A stretch of DNA of 6,544 nt from a bacterium (GTDB lineage Bacteria > Arandabacterota > Arandabacteria > Arandabacterales > JALGWA01), in assembly GCA_025774425.1 (NCBI GenBank), contig JALGWA010000079.1:1-6544 (forward strand), given 5' to 3'. Of the stretch, positions 1-6,125 are shown in pieces. A program made the position numbers and the translations under genes. The number at the start of each line of letters is the position of its first letter. The first letter of the stretch is position 1. The notes beneath the pieces are model-generated. The model had not been told where the DNA came from, made no database searches, and saw nothing but the letters and a program-made list of their open reading frames with translations.

Positions 1-2282
1 GCGTTCTCGTCGAACCAGGCGTCTCTTCCCATCCAGTCGGCCGCGCCGTCCACGACCGGAGTCACGTCTTCGTACACCGCGTGGTCCTGGAGCCATTCCG
101 CGAAAGTCGTCACCTTTATGCGGGGGTCGTTCTCGAAGGCCGTGAGGAGCTTGTCGAGATTGCTCCAGTTGGACGCCGGGTCGTACCCGTTCTCGTAGTC
201 CCACAAACCCGACGCCTCCATGTCCTCGAAATAGCATACGGCCATGCGGTCGTCGACATCCTCGTCGTAGAGCGCCCGCAGGAAGGACATGATGCTGCTG
301 GTGTCGCCCGAGTCGACGGCGCCGTTCACGTATCCCTCGAAGGTCTTATCATCGGTGAACACGTTCAGGGTGTGGCCCGCGTAGGTCGTCGTGCGGACGA
401 AGTACTCGCTCCCCGTGATGCCGCTGTCCCACAGGATGTGATCCTCGATCTGGACGTTCTCGTAGCCGCTCCCGCTCAGGAGCTCGACGAAGTTCTGGGT
501 CCACACCCGCTCGGGATTCCAGAAGGTCACGGGGGAGGCGCCGACGACGTCCTCGATCTGCCCCCTGTGGACGGCGATCTGGCGCCGGTTGAACTGGAAG
601 TCGTCGTCGGCCAGGCGCGTCGAGTACATGATGTTCTGGGCGTAGGTGCTGCCGATGATTTCGAACTGGCCGTCCGCGACGCCTTCCCTGAGGAGCCGCA
701 CGGTGTAAGGGTCGTACCACAGGAGGTCGCTCAGCAGGCAGCCGGAGAAGTGGAGCGCGAACCTGCACGAGGGATGCCCCCTTAGAACCTCCAGGACGCC
801 CTCGTAGCAGGCGATGTTCCCGACACGGCCGTAGGGCACGAGGTTCTGGTTGGCGTGGAAGAGGAGTATGACGTCGAGCCGCCTGGGCTCCTGCGACATG
901 GTCACGGCGACCGTCGTCGACTCCGGCGCACTCGGGCGGCCGGCGAGGTCGCGCGCCCGGCCGCGGATCGTGTAGGTCCCCTCCGCCGCCGGCTGCCCGT
1001 CGTCGTCCCTCCCGTCCCAGGCGACGTCGCGCGCGCCCTCGGTGAAGACTGAATCGAGGAGCGTCCTGAGGCCCACGCCGAGCGAGTCGGCCACGGTGAT
1101 GGTGACGTATGAGGGCTCGCTCAGTGCGACGGTAACCATCGTCTCGTCCTTGAAGCCGTCGCCGTTGGGCGAGAAGGGGTCGGGGTCGGCGTCGAGATAG
1201 GTGATCGAAGGCGGCGTGACGTCGGGCGTGACCTCGACGGCGAACGGCGACGACGAACTCGGCAGCTCGGCCGGGTTGTTGCCGTCGGTCGCGGCCAGGT
1301 AGTATTCGAGGCCGGCCTCGGTTATGGCCGAGCCCGGGATGAAGGCGATCCAATCGGTCTCGCTCATCCTCGACATGCCGACTTCGGTGTAGGGGCCGCC
1401 CGGCGTCCTGTAGAAAAGCTGCGCCGAGACGACCACGTCGTCTTCGATCGCCGGGTCCACGGCGAGCATCTGATGGGCCTCCCAGGAGGCGGGCGCGACG
1501 TAGTCGGTCGTGGGCGCGGCGGCGTCCACCCTGTTTATGAGGATGGGGCTTACGGATGTCAGCGGGTTGTAGTTGGCGAGAAGGCTCTCCTGGTCGACGC
1601 CGCTCGCGGCGACCATGTCGATGACGTTGGCGTCGGACTGGCCGTCGTCGCCGCCGCCGAAAGCCCATGAGTCGGCCCATGCCATGACGGGCCGCACCCT
1701 GCCGGGCTCGTAGCCGTTCTGGCCGAGCATGAGAACGGTGTAGCGCCAGGCACCGGTCGGTGCGCCGAGGATGGACTTGGGAACGGTTATGGTGATGACG
1801 TCGTCGACCTGGTCGACGGCGACACTGACGCCGGATGTGTACGCGTCGCCGTACTGGTCGACGACGTGGGTTTCGAAGCCGTCGAAGGGGGCCTGGCACC
1901 ATATCACGTACTCCCAGGCGGCGGCCGGCGAGAAGGCGACGTTCCTCCGCTCGAGTGCCCAGGTCGCACCCGACCCCTCCAGCCCGTCCTCGTCGATGTA
2001 GATGTCTATGCTCTGGATCGAGAAGCCCGCTCCCGAGCCCCAGACGTCGGCGAGGTCGCCTTCTATCTCCACCTCGAACTTGAGGTCGGCGCCCTTGTCG
2101 AAGGCCCTGAAGCGCGTGATGTCGAAAGAGCCCGGCGTGAACACTGTGTCATAGGGGTAGATGTACGAGCCCGGCCCGTAGTCATCCCCGGCCGGGTCGG
2201 TCAGGGTCAGGTCGTAGGCATGCACGCCGGCCGCCGAGGCCAGCGTAAACAAAAACAGCAACAGGACTGCTCTCGATCTCAA
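1..2282 (-). CDS. Secreted multidomain GH57 glycoside hydrolase, C-terminus beyond window
   Basis: Probable exported enzyme acting on alpha-glucans or a related glycan. The frame is open for 760 codons without a stop and leaves the left edge. The TTG start at 2282 gives a clear signal peptide: MRSR, a hydrophobic run, then VHA|YD (cleavage near residue 22). It also has GGGGGA five bases upstream. Domains in order: residues 23-250 resemble the SLH-like carbohydrate-binding module of glucodextranase; 253-355 look Ig-like; 358-460 are a FlgD-type Ig repeat (DPFSPNGDGF near 368); from about 467 a GH57 catalytic barrel. GH57 motifs: FHANQN (475-480, motif 1), GQFEIIG (538-544, motif 2), FWNPERVW (587-594) with E591 as likely nucleophile, and YFEDMEASG with D687 as likely general acid. 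The segment before the edge (DWMGRDAWFDEN) resembles the conserved stretch after motif 4 in amylopullulanase-type members. Motif 1 departs from HxHQP, so the substrate is uncertain. The family assignment is fairly sure. Confidence 0.85.
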   Translation of the reverse strand, partial: MRSRAVLLLFLFTLASAAGVHAYDLTLTDPAGDDYGPGSYIYPYDTVFTPGSFDITRFRAFDKGADLKFEVEIEGDLADVWGSGAGFSIQSIDIYIDEDGLEGSGATWALERRNVAFSPAAAWEYVIWCQAPFDGFETHVVDQYGDAYTSGVSVAVDQVDDVITITVPKSILGAPTGAWRYTVLMLGQNGYEPGRVRPVMAWADSWAFGGGDDGQSDANVIDMVAASGVDQESLLANYNPLTSVSPILINRVDAAAPTTDYVAPASWEAHQMLAVDPAIEDDVVVSAQLFYRTPGGPYTEVGMSRMSETDWIAFIPGSAITEAGLEYYLAATDGNNPAELPSSSSPFAVEVTPDVTPPSITYLDADPDPFSPNGDGFKDETMVTVALSEPSYVTITVADSLGVGLRTLLDSVFTEGARDVAWDGRDDDGQPAAEGTYTIRGRARDLAGRPSAPESTTVAVTMSQEPRRLDVILLFHANQNLVPYGRVGNIACYEGVLEVLRGHPSCRFALHFSGCLLSDLLWYDPYTVRLLREGVADGQFEIIGSTYAQNIMYSTRLADDDFQFNRRQIAVHRGQIEDVVGASPVTFWNPERVWTQNFVELLSGSGYENVQIEDHILWDSGITGSEYFVRTTTYAGHTLNVFTDDKTFEGYVNGAVDSGDTSSIMSFLRALYDEDVDDRMAVCYFEDMEASGLWDYENGYDPASNWSNLDKLLTAFENDPRIKVTTFAEWLQDHAVYEDVTPVVDGAADWMGRDAWFDEN

Positions 2283-2287
2283 CTCGA

Positions 2288-2293
2288 TCCCCC
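2288..2293 (-). promoter_or_regulatory. Ribosome binding site for the GH57 gene (decides TTG start)
   Basis: On the minus strand GGGGGA lies five bases before the TTG at 2282-2280. The TTG is followed at once by an ideal signal peptide. An in-frame GTG at 2330-2328 would add 16 mostly polar residues ahead of the signal peptide, and it lies upstream of the predicted transcription start. Confidence 0.5.
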
Positions 2294-2320
2294 GATGTCG
2301 CCCAGCCCCCGCACAACTCC

Positions 2321-2348
2321 ATTCTAACACATAAACCCAAGGGGTCAG
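2321..2348 (-). promoter_or_regulatory. Predicted sigma70-type promoter of the GH57 gene
   Basis: Read on the minus strand: -35 CTGACC (2348-2343), a 16-bp spacer, then -10 TAGAAT (2326-2321), five of six matches to TATAAT. It is preceded by TGT, giving an extended -10 (TGTTAGAAT). Predicted start of transcription is near 2314, leaving a leader of about 32 bases. The -35 box is weak and lies inside the left arm of the inverted repeat 2341-2376. Confidence 0.5.
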
Positions 2349-2376
2349 AGCTCAAAATGCACAGGGCTCTGACCCC
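2341..2376. repeat. 13-bp imperfect inverted repeat (hairpin) between divergent genes
   Basis: GGGGTCAGAGCTC (2341-2353) pairs with GGGCTCTGACCCC (2364-2376). The outer 11 bp are perfect, then one G-T wobble and a final G-C pair, around a 10-base loop AAAATGCACA. There is no T-tract, and the element lies upstream of both flanking genes, so it is not an ordinary terminator. It could be an operator, since it overlaps the leftward -35 box. It could also be a single REP-like unit of the kind mobilised by Y1 (IS200-like, RAYT) transposases; GGGGTCAG...CTGACCCC ends look familiar from such elements, but that is recollection. No transposase gene is present in the window. Confidence 0.8.
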
Positions 2377-2423
2377 GCGGAGACCGTTGCCGGCCGTATC
2401 GATTGACCGGGGGCCGCTCGACC

Positions 2424-2453
2424 TTGACACGGATGCCTTCACTGAACTAGACT
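2424..2453 (+). promoter_or_regulatory. Predicted sigma70-type promoter of the OmpA-family gene
   Basis: A perfect -35 TTGACA (2424-2429) is followed after 18 bp by TAGACT (2448-2453), four of six matches to the -10 consensus. Transcription would begin near 2460, about 30 bases before the ATG and just upstream of the strong ribosome binding site. Confidence 0.55.
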
Positions 2454-2475
2454 GGCGCCAGATCAAGGCACTTTC

Positions 2476-2481
2476 AGGAGG
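2476..2481 (+). promoter_or_regulatory. Strong ribosome binding site of the OmpA-family gene
   Basis: AGGAGG (2476-2481, within AGGAGGAGA) lies eight bases before the ATG at 2490. This is a near-consensus Shine-Dalgarno, the best in the window, and it fixes the start. It suggests high expression, as expected for an abundant envelope protein. Confidence 0.75.
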
Positions 2482-2489
2482 AGAGCCCG

Positions 2490-3689
2490 ATGCGGAAACT
2501 GACATGCATTCTCGCCGTCGGCGCGATGTCATTCTGCTTGGCGTCGGCCTGGTGCCCCGCATCCGCGGGGATAGGCGGCCTCACCGACAGGATCAAGAAA
2601 AAGGCCCAAGAGGAAGCCGAGAAGATCATACAAGGCTCCCCGGAGGACACCACGGAGGCGGAGCAACAGACCGGGGAGAAACCGTCCGCCGAGAGGGGGA
2701 CAGCTGGCGCCGGCGACGCCGGGTCGGAGGACATGGCGCTTTACACCAAGTACGACTTCGTACCGGGCGACAAGGTCATCTTCTACGACGATCTCTCGGG
2801 CGAGGAGATCGGCGAGTTCCCGTCGCGGTGGAATCTCGAGAAAGGCGTCTTCGAGATAGTCCGCCAGGGAGGCGACAACTACATCATGTGCTCCGACGAG
2901 GGTTACATCCTCCCCAAGATCCCACCCGCTCCCCTGCCCGCCAAGTACACCGTTGAGATGGAAATCTACTCCAACGGCCCCGACTACCTGGGTCACTGGT
3001 ACTACATCAACTGGCTCGACGCGGAGGGACTTGAAATCGGCAACCTTCACTTCAAAGACGGGATGAACACCGGACTCAATGTGCTGGGTAAGAACCTGGC
3101 GAGCAAGTCGCTCCGGGCCAGGGTCTCAGAGGGCGTTCACACCATGCGCATCATGGCGACCAAGAGCACGGTCAAGTGCTACCTCGACAATGTACGCATC
3201 GCCAACGTTCCCAAGGTCGAGGGCTTCGAGCCGGCCGGGTTCCGGGTTCACATGGATCCCTGGACCGACGAGCCCGCAAACCCGATGCTGCTCAAGAGCT
3301 TCCGGTTCGCCGAGGGAGGCAAGACGCTGAGGGAGCAGCTCGACGAGACGGGCCGCATCATCACGCACGGGATACTCTTCGATTCGGGCTCGGACCGCAT
3401 AAGGGGTGAGTCATACAAGACCCTGGCCGACATCGGGCGACTCCTGGCCGACGACCCGGAGCTCCGGCTCTCCATCGAGGGGCATACGGACAACGACGGC
3501 GCGGAGGACTACAACCTCGATCTGTCCAGGAGGCGCGCCGAGGCGGTGAGGTCGTATCTCATGGAAACCTACGAGGTCAGCGGCGACCGCCTGGAAAGCA
3601 AGGGCTGGGGCGAGACCAAACCCATAGACACCAACGCCACCCCCGAGGGCAAGGCCAACAACCGGCGGGTAGAGCTTGTGAAGCTGTAG
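2490..3689 (+). CDS. OmpA-family envelope protein with lectin-like (ConA-type) middle domain
   Basis: Exported protein of 399 residues that probably anchors to peptidoglycan. Residues 1-26 are a signal peptide (MRKLTC..., hydrophobic core, ASA|G cleavage). About 30-82 is a charged, low-complexity linker (KKKAQEEAEK, then Glu/Gly/Ala-rich). Residues 90-280 begin YDFVPGDKVIFYDD and have the alternating beta pattern of a concanavalin A/LamG-like jelly roll rather than an OmpA beta-barrel. Residues 291-399 are a complete OmpA C-terminal domain: ILFDSGSDRI, GHTDND (331-336), LSRRRAEAV and a terminal NNRRVEL. D334 and R349 are 15 residues apart, as are the diaminopimelate-binding Asp and Arg of Acinetobacter OmpA (D271, R286), so peptidoglycan binding is likely intact. 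There is no N-terminal lipobox or barrel, so the mature protein should be periplasmic. The ligand of the middle domain is unknown. Transcribed alone, divergent from the GH57 gene. The OmpA domain is certain; the jelly-roll call is by pattern. Confidence 0.92.
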   Translation: MRKLTCILAVGAMSFCLASAWCPASAGIGGLTDRIKKKAQEEAEKIIQGSPEDTTEAEQQTGEKPSAERGTAGAGDAGSEDMALYTKYDFVPGDKVIFYDDLSGEEIGEFPSRWNLEKGVFEIVRQGGDNYIMCSDEGYILPKIPPAPLPAKYTVEMEIYSNGPDYLGHWYYINWLDAEGLEIGNLHFKDGMNTGLNVLGKNLASKSLRARVSEGVHTMRIMATKSTVKCYLDNVRIANVPKVEGFEPAGFRVHMDPWTDEPANPMLLKSFRFAEGGKTLREQLDETGRIITHGILFDSGSDRIRGESYKTLADIGRLLADDPELRLSIEGHTDNDGAEDYNLDLSRRRAEAVRSYLMETYEVSGDRLESKGWGETKPIDTNATPEGKANNRRVELVKL

Positions 3690-3697
3690 GCGGACGA

Positions 3698-3713
3698 GGG
3701 CGATCCTTCGCCC
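3698..3713. terminator. Small GC hairpin between convergent genes, possible bidirectional terminator
   Basis: GGGCGA-TCCT-TCGCCC forms a perfect 6-bp stem with a 4-base loop, nine bases after the OmpA-family stop codon. The exonuclease gene ends 71 bases beyond it on the other strand, so its transcript would also read through it. Neither side has a T-tract, so intrinsic termination would be weak. The rest of 3690-3783 shows nothing I can assign. Confidence 0.35.
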
Positions 3714-3783
3714 CCGGGCGGGCGGCGCGTTGCTGCGGCACCTCGTGGCGGGAGGCCGGCACGGCGAGGGCGCATGGCCAAGG

Positions 3784-4557
3784 TCACAGGGCGAGGTCTA
3801 TGCCCACGGGGCAGTGGTCCGAGCCCATGACTTCGCTCAGTATGTAGGCGGCCTTGACATTCCTCGCGAGATTCCGCGAGACGAAGAAGTAGTCGATGCG
3901 CCATCCGACGTCTCTCTCGCGCGATTTGGTCTTCATATCCCACCACGAGTAGTGGCCCGGCTCCTTGTTGAACATGCGGAAGGTGTCGACGAAGCCGTGT
4001 TCGATCAGCTTCGTGACCCAGGCACGCTCCTCCGGAAGGAAACCCGTGTTGTTGACGTTCTGCTTGGGGCGCGCGAGATCGATCTCGGTATGCGCCGTGT
4101 TGAAATCCCCGCATACGACGATCTTCCGACGCCTGCGCACGAGGCGTACGAGATGGTCGAGGAAGTCGTCGTAGAAATCGAGCTTGTACGTCAGCCTCTC
4201 CTCCGACGCCCCTCCGTTCGGGAAATACACATTGAACAGGATGAAGGAGCCGTAGTCCGCGACGATAGTCCTTCCTTCCACATCGAAGCGCTCGACGCCG
4301 AAGCCGAGTCGAACCTGCTTCGGCCTGCGCCTGCTGTAGAGCGCCACGCCGCTGTAGCCCCTCCGCCGGGCTGAACAGAAGTAGGCGTGGTAGTCCGGGA
4401 CGTTCCTCAACTCGGGCGGCAACTGCTCCTCCGCGGCCTTGGTCTCCTGGAGACAGAGTATGTCGGGGCGCTCCGCGAGAAACCAGTCGAGGAAGCCCTT
4501 CCGGAACACCGCCCTCAAGCCGTTCACATTCCATGACAGGATGCGCATCTTCTTCAT
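3784..4557 (-). CDS. xthA: Exodeoxyribonuclease III (AP endonuclease)
   Basis: Base-excision-repair enzyme that cuts DNA 5' to abasic sites and trims 3' blocking ends; Mg-dependent and cytoplasmic. The chosen start gives 257 residues ([13 protein letters not shown]), the usual length of the ExoA/XthA group. All signature motifs of the endonuclease/exonuclease/phosphatase fold are present: WNVNGLR (N10, N12), LQETK (metal ligand E38), NVYFPNGG (Y111), CGDFNTAH (D151, N153), WRIDYF, and GSDHCPV near the end with the catalytic Asp-His pair (D247, H248). ATG 4548 (MRILSWN) is an alternative start. A GTG at 4596 would add 13 Arg-rich residues but lies upstream of the predicted promoter. No Shine-Dalgarno is visible before 4557. 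The gene stands alone, convergent with the OmpA-family gene and divergent from tldD. No LexA-like site was seen. Confidence 0.96.
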   Translation of the reverse strand: MKKMRILSWNVNGLRAVFRKGFLDWFLAERPDILCLQETKAAEEQLPPELRNVPDYHAYFCSARRRGYSGVALYSRRRPKQVRLGFGVERFDVEGRTIVADYGSFILFNVYFPNGGASEERLTYKLDFYDDFLDHLVRLVRRRRKIVVCGDFNTAHTEIDLARPKQNVNNTGFLPEERAWVTKLIEHGFVDTFRMFNKEPGHYSWWDMKTKSRERDVGWRIDYFFVSRNLARNVKAAYILSEVMGSDHCPVGIDLAL

Positions 4558-4563
4558 GCGCCG

Positions 4564-4592
4564 AGCATACCGCCATCGACGCCGTGCTTCAA
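4564..4592 (-). promoter_or_regulatory. Candidate promoter of xthA, possibly giving a leaderless mRNA
   Basis: On the minus strand TTGAAG (4592-4587) and TATGCT (4569-4564) are separated by exactly 17 bp; each matches four of six consensus bases. The -10 ends six bases before the ATG at 4557, so transcription would begin at or next to the A of the start codon. This agrees with the lack of a ribosome binding site but is only a weak-consensus match. Confidence 0.35.
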
Positions 4593-4596
4593 CCAC

Positions 4597-4611
4597 GACC
4601 GCGGTCCGCGG
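4597..4611. repeat. GC-rich palindrome between divergent xthA and tldD promoters
   Basis: GACCGCGGTC (4597-4606) is a perfect 10-bp palindrome. It overlaps two copies of CCGCGG separated by one base (4599-4611). It lies just upstream of the predicted xthA -35 and 26 bp before the tldD -35, a reasonable place for an operator. In DNA this GC-rich it could be chance. Confidence 0.3.
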
Positions 4612-4636
4612 CGGCTCGAGCGTCGTGCGAATCGAT

Positions 4637-4665
4637 TTGACCGGCCCGTCGGGATGTGTTATATG
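4637..4665 (+). promoter_or_regulatory. Predicted sigma70-type promoter of tldD-tldE
   Basis: TTGACC (4637-4642, five of six) and TATATG (4660-4665, four of six) are separated by exactly 17 bp. A TG at 4657-4658 makes an extended -10 (TGTTATATG). Transcription should begin near 4672, leaving a leader of about 55 bases before the GTG at 4728. The -35 is overlapped by the palindrome AATCGATT (4630-4637). Confidence 0.65.
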
Positions 4666-4717
4666 TTCTCAAGTTCGGCGCCGGACAACCGGAGGTCTTC
4701 GGCCCTCAGCGAGCGAT

Positions 4718-4726
4718 AAGGCGGAG
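4718..4726 (+). promoter_or_regulatory. Ribosome binding site of tldD (decides GTG start)
   Basis: AAGGCGGAG ends one base before the GTG at 4728; its AAGG core is six bases away. It is only a partial Shine-Dalgarno. The earlier in-frame GTG at 4656 sits within the extended -10 region and could not be on the mRNA if the promoter call is right. Confidence 0.45.
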
Positions 4727-4727
4727 C

Positions 4728-6125
4728 GTGTTTCCACAGAGAGAGGAAATCGGGAAGGCTCTACTGGCGGCCCTTTCCAGGGGTGCGGAGTTCGCCGAAG
4801 TATACCTGGAGAAGCGCGTCGCCGACACCGTGAGGATTGAAGAACGACTCGTCAGGGAGTCCTCCAGGGGCGTGCTGGCCGGCGCCGGCATCAGGGCGAT
4901 CATCGGGGAGAAAATAGGCTACGCCTATACCGACGGCCTCGACGCCGAAAGCATGATCGAAGCCGCGAAGATCGCTGCGGACATAGCGGCGAAGGGCAGC
5001 GCGGCGGGCCCGGTCGCGCTTTCCGAGGTCAAGGCGGCGGCGCAGTACTCGGCAACCCGCATTCTCCCCTCGGACGTCGCCGCGGAGAGCAAGGTGGAGA
5101 CGGCCTTCCGCGCCGACGCCGCCGCGCGGGATTACGACACGCGCATCACCCAGGCCATGGTCGCCCTCCTCGACGAGGTCAAGCACGTACTGATCGCCAA
5201 CTCCGAGGGCACCTGCGTCTCCGACCGGCAGATTCTCACTACCCTGAGGGTGGTGGCGATAGCGGAGAGCAACGGCAGGCGGCAGCGGGGCTTCCGCTCC
5301 CTGAGCGGAAGGGCCGGTTATGAGCTCTTCGAGAAGGAATCCCCCGAAGAGGTCGCCCGGGGGGCATCGAGGCAGGCCGTCACGCTTCTCGACGCGAGAG
5401 AGGCGCCGGCCGGTTCCATGGTCGTCGTCCTGGGAAACGGCAGGGGCGGCGTCCTGCTTCACGAAGCGATCGGGCACGGCTTCGAGGGGGACTTCATAAG
5501 GAAGAAGACTTCCCTCTTCTGCGGCCGGCTCGGCGAGAGGGTGGCGGTCGAGGGCTGTACGATCGTCGACGACGGCACCATCCCCAACGCGCGCGGCACC
5601 GTCAATATCGACGACGAGGGAACGCCGGGGCAGCGCACCGTGCTCGTCGAGAACGGCATACTCGCGGGTTTCATCTACGACAAGCTCAACGCAAAACTCA
5701 TGAACGCGGTCTCGACGGGCAACGGCAGGCGGCAGGGCTACAAGTTCATGCCCGTGCCGAGGCAGACCAACACCTTCATGCTGGCGGGCGAGGTTCCGCC
5801 GGATGAGATAATCGCGTCGGTCGGCAAAGGTCTTTACGCCAAGAACATCGGCGGCGGCCAGGTGGATATCGCGAGCGGCAACTTCGTGTTCGAGGTGACC
5901 GAGGGCTATCTCATCGAGGGCGGCAAGGTGGGGCCGCCGGTGCGCGGCGCCAACCTGATCGGCAACGGCGCCGACGTGCTGAAAAAGATCGAGATGATCG
6001 GCAACGACTTCGCCCTGGAGCCCGGCGGCGGGACATGCGGCAAGATGGGTCAGGCGGTTCCCGTCATGGACGGGCTTCCAACCATAAAGATATCGGGGAT
6101 CACTGTCGGAGGGACCGAATCCTAG
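4728..6125 (+). CDS. tldD: Metalloprotease TldD
   Basis: Catalytic subunit of the TldD/TldE zinc protease, a cytoplasmic complex that degrades unfolded peptides. In enterobacteria it matures microcin B17 and removes the CcdA antitoxin. The GTG start gives 465 residues and opens the family N-terminal domain directly (EEIGKALLAALSRGAEFAEVY). The active site is present: GRGGVLLHEAIGHGFEGD carries the HExxxH motif (H245, E246, H250), and GGGTCGKMGQ contains C437, placed like the third zinc ligand of TldD. Other family blocks are NGRRQGYKFMPVPRQTNTFM and NIGGGQVDIASGNFVFEVTEGY, then the gate-like VRGANLIGNG near the end. A GTG at 4656 would give a longer 489-residue form whose 24 extra residues match nothing I know. 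Its stop codon overlaps the tldE start, so the two are probably co-translated. No substrate peptide gene is visible nearby. Confidence 0.95.
   Translation: MFPQREEIGKALLAALSRGAEFAEVYLEKRVADTVRIEERLVRESSRGVLAGAGIRAIIGEKIGYAYTDGLDAESMIEAAKIAADIAAKGSAAGPVALSEVKAAAQYSATRILPSDVAAESKVETAFRADAAARDYDTRITQAMVALLDEVKHVLIANSEGTCVSDRQILTTLRVVAIAESNGRRQRGFRSLSGRAGYELFEKESPEEVARGASRQAVTLLDAREAPAGSMVVVLGNGRGGVLLHEAIGHGFEGDFIRKKTSLFCGRLGERVAVEGCTIVDDGTIPNARGTVNIDDEGTPGQRTVLVENGILAGFIYDKLNAKLMNAVSTGNGRRQGYKFMPVPRQTNTFMLAGEVPPDEIIASVGKGLYAKNIGGGQVDIASGNFVFEVTEGYLIEGGKVGPPVRGANLIGNGADVLKKIEMIGNDFALEPGGGTCGKMGQAVPVMDGLPTIKISGITVGGTES
6108..6113 (+). promoter_or_regulatory. Ribosome binding site of tldE within tldD
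   Basis: GGAGGG inside the last codons of tldD lies 11 bases before the overlapping GTG at 6125. The spacing is slightly long, so translational coupling through TAGTG may do part of the work. Confidence 0.45.

Noticed and set aside
349..1902. Open frame of 517 codons on the minus strand
   Set aside because: Its product is overwhelmingly Arg with no recognisable domain. It is an out-of-frame reading of the GH57 gene on the same strand, whose true frame gives a signal peptide and coherent domains.
2328..2330. In-frame GTG as an alternative start for the GH57 protein
   Set aside because: It overlaps the region just before the predicted -10 box and would bury the signal peptide behind 16 extra residues.
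3730..4374. Open frame of 214 codons antisense to xthA
   Set aside because: Antisense shadow of xthA with no domain pattern and no ribosome binding site.
3569..4576. Open frame of 335 codons on the minus strand over xthA and the end of the OmpA-family gene
   Set aside because: Arg-rich, crosses two convergent genes, and contains none of the conserved motifs seen in the overlapping exonuclease frame.
4688..4704. Possible small hairpin in the tldD leader (CCGGA-GGTC-TTCGG)
   Set aside because: Only five pairs including a wobble, with no conserved riboswitch or attenuator features.
5269..5735. 17-base direct repeat GCAACGGCAGGCGGCAG in tldD (5269-5285 and 5719-5735)
   Set aside because: Both copies are in frame and encode NGRRQ. 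The second belongs to a conserved TldD block (NGRR...PRxTNT), so the match is best explained by protein constraint and codon bias rather than a DNA repeat.
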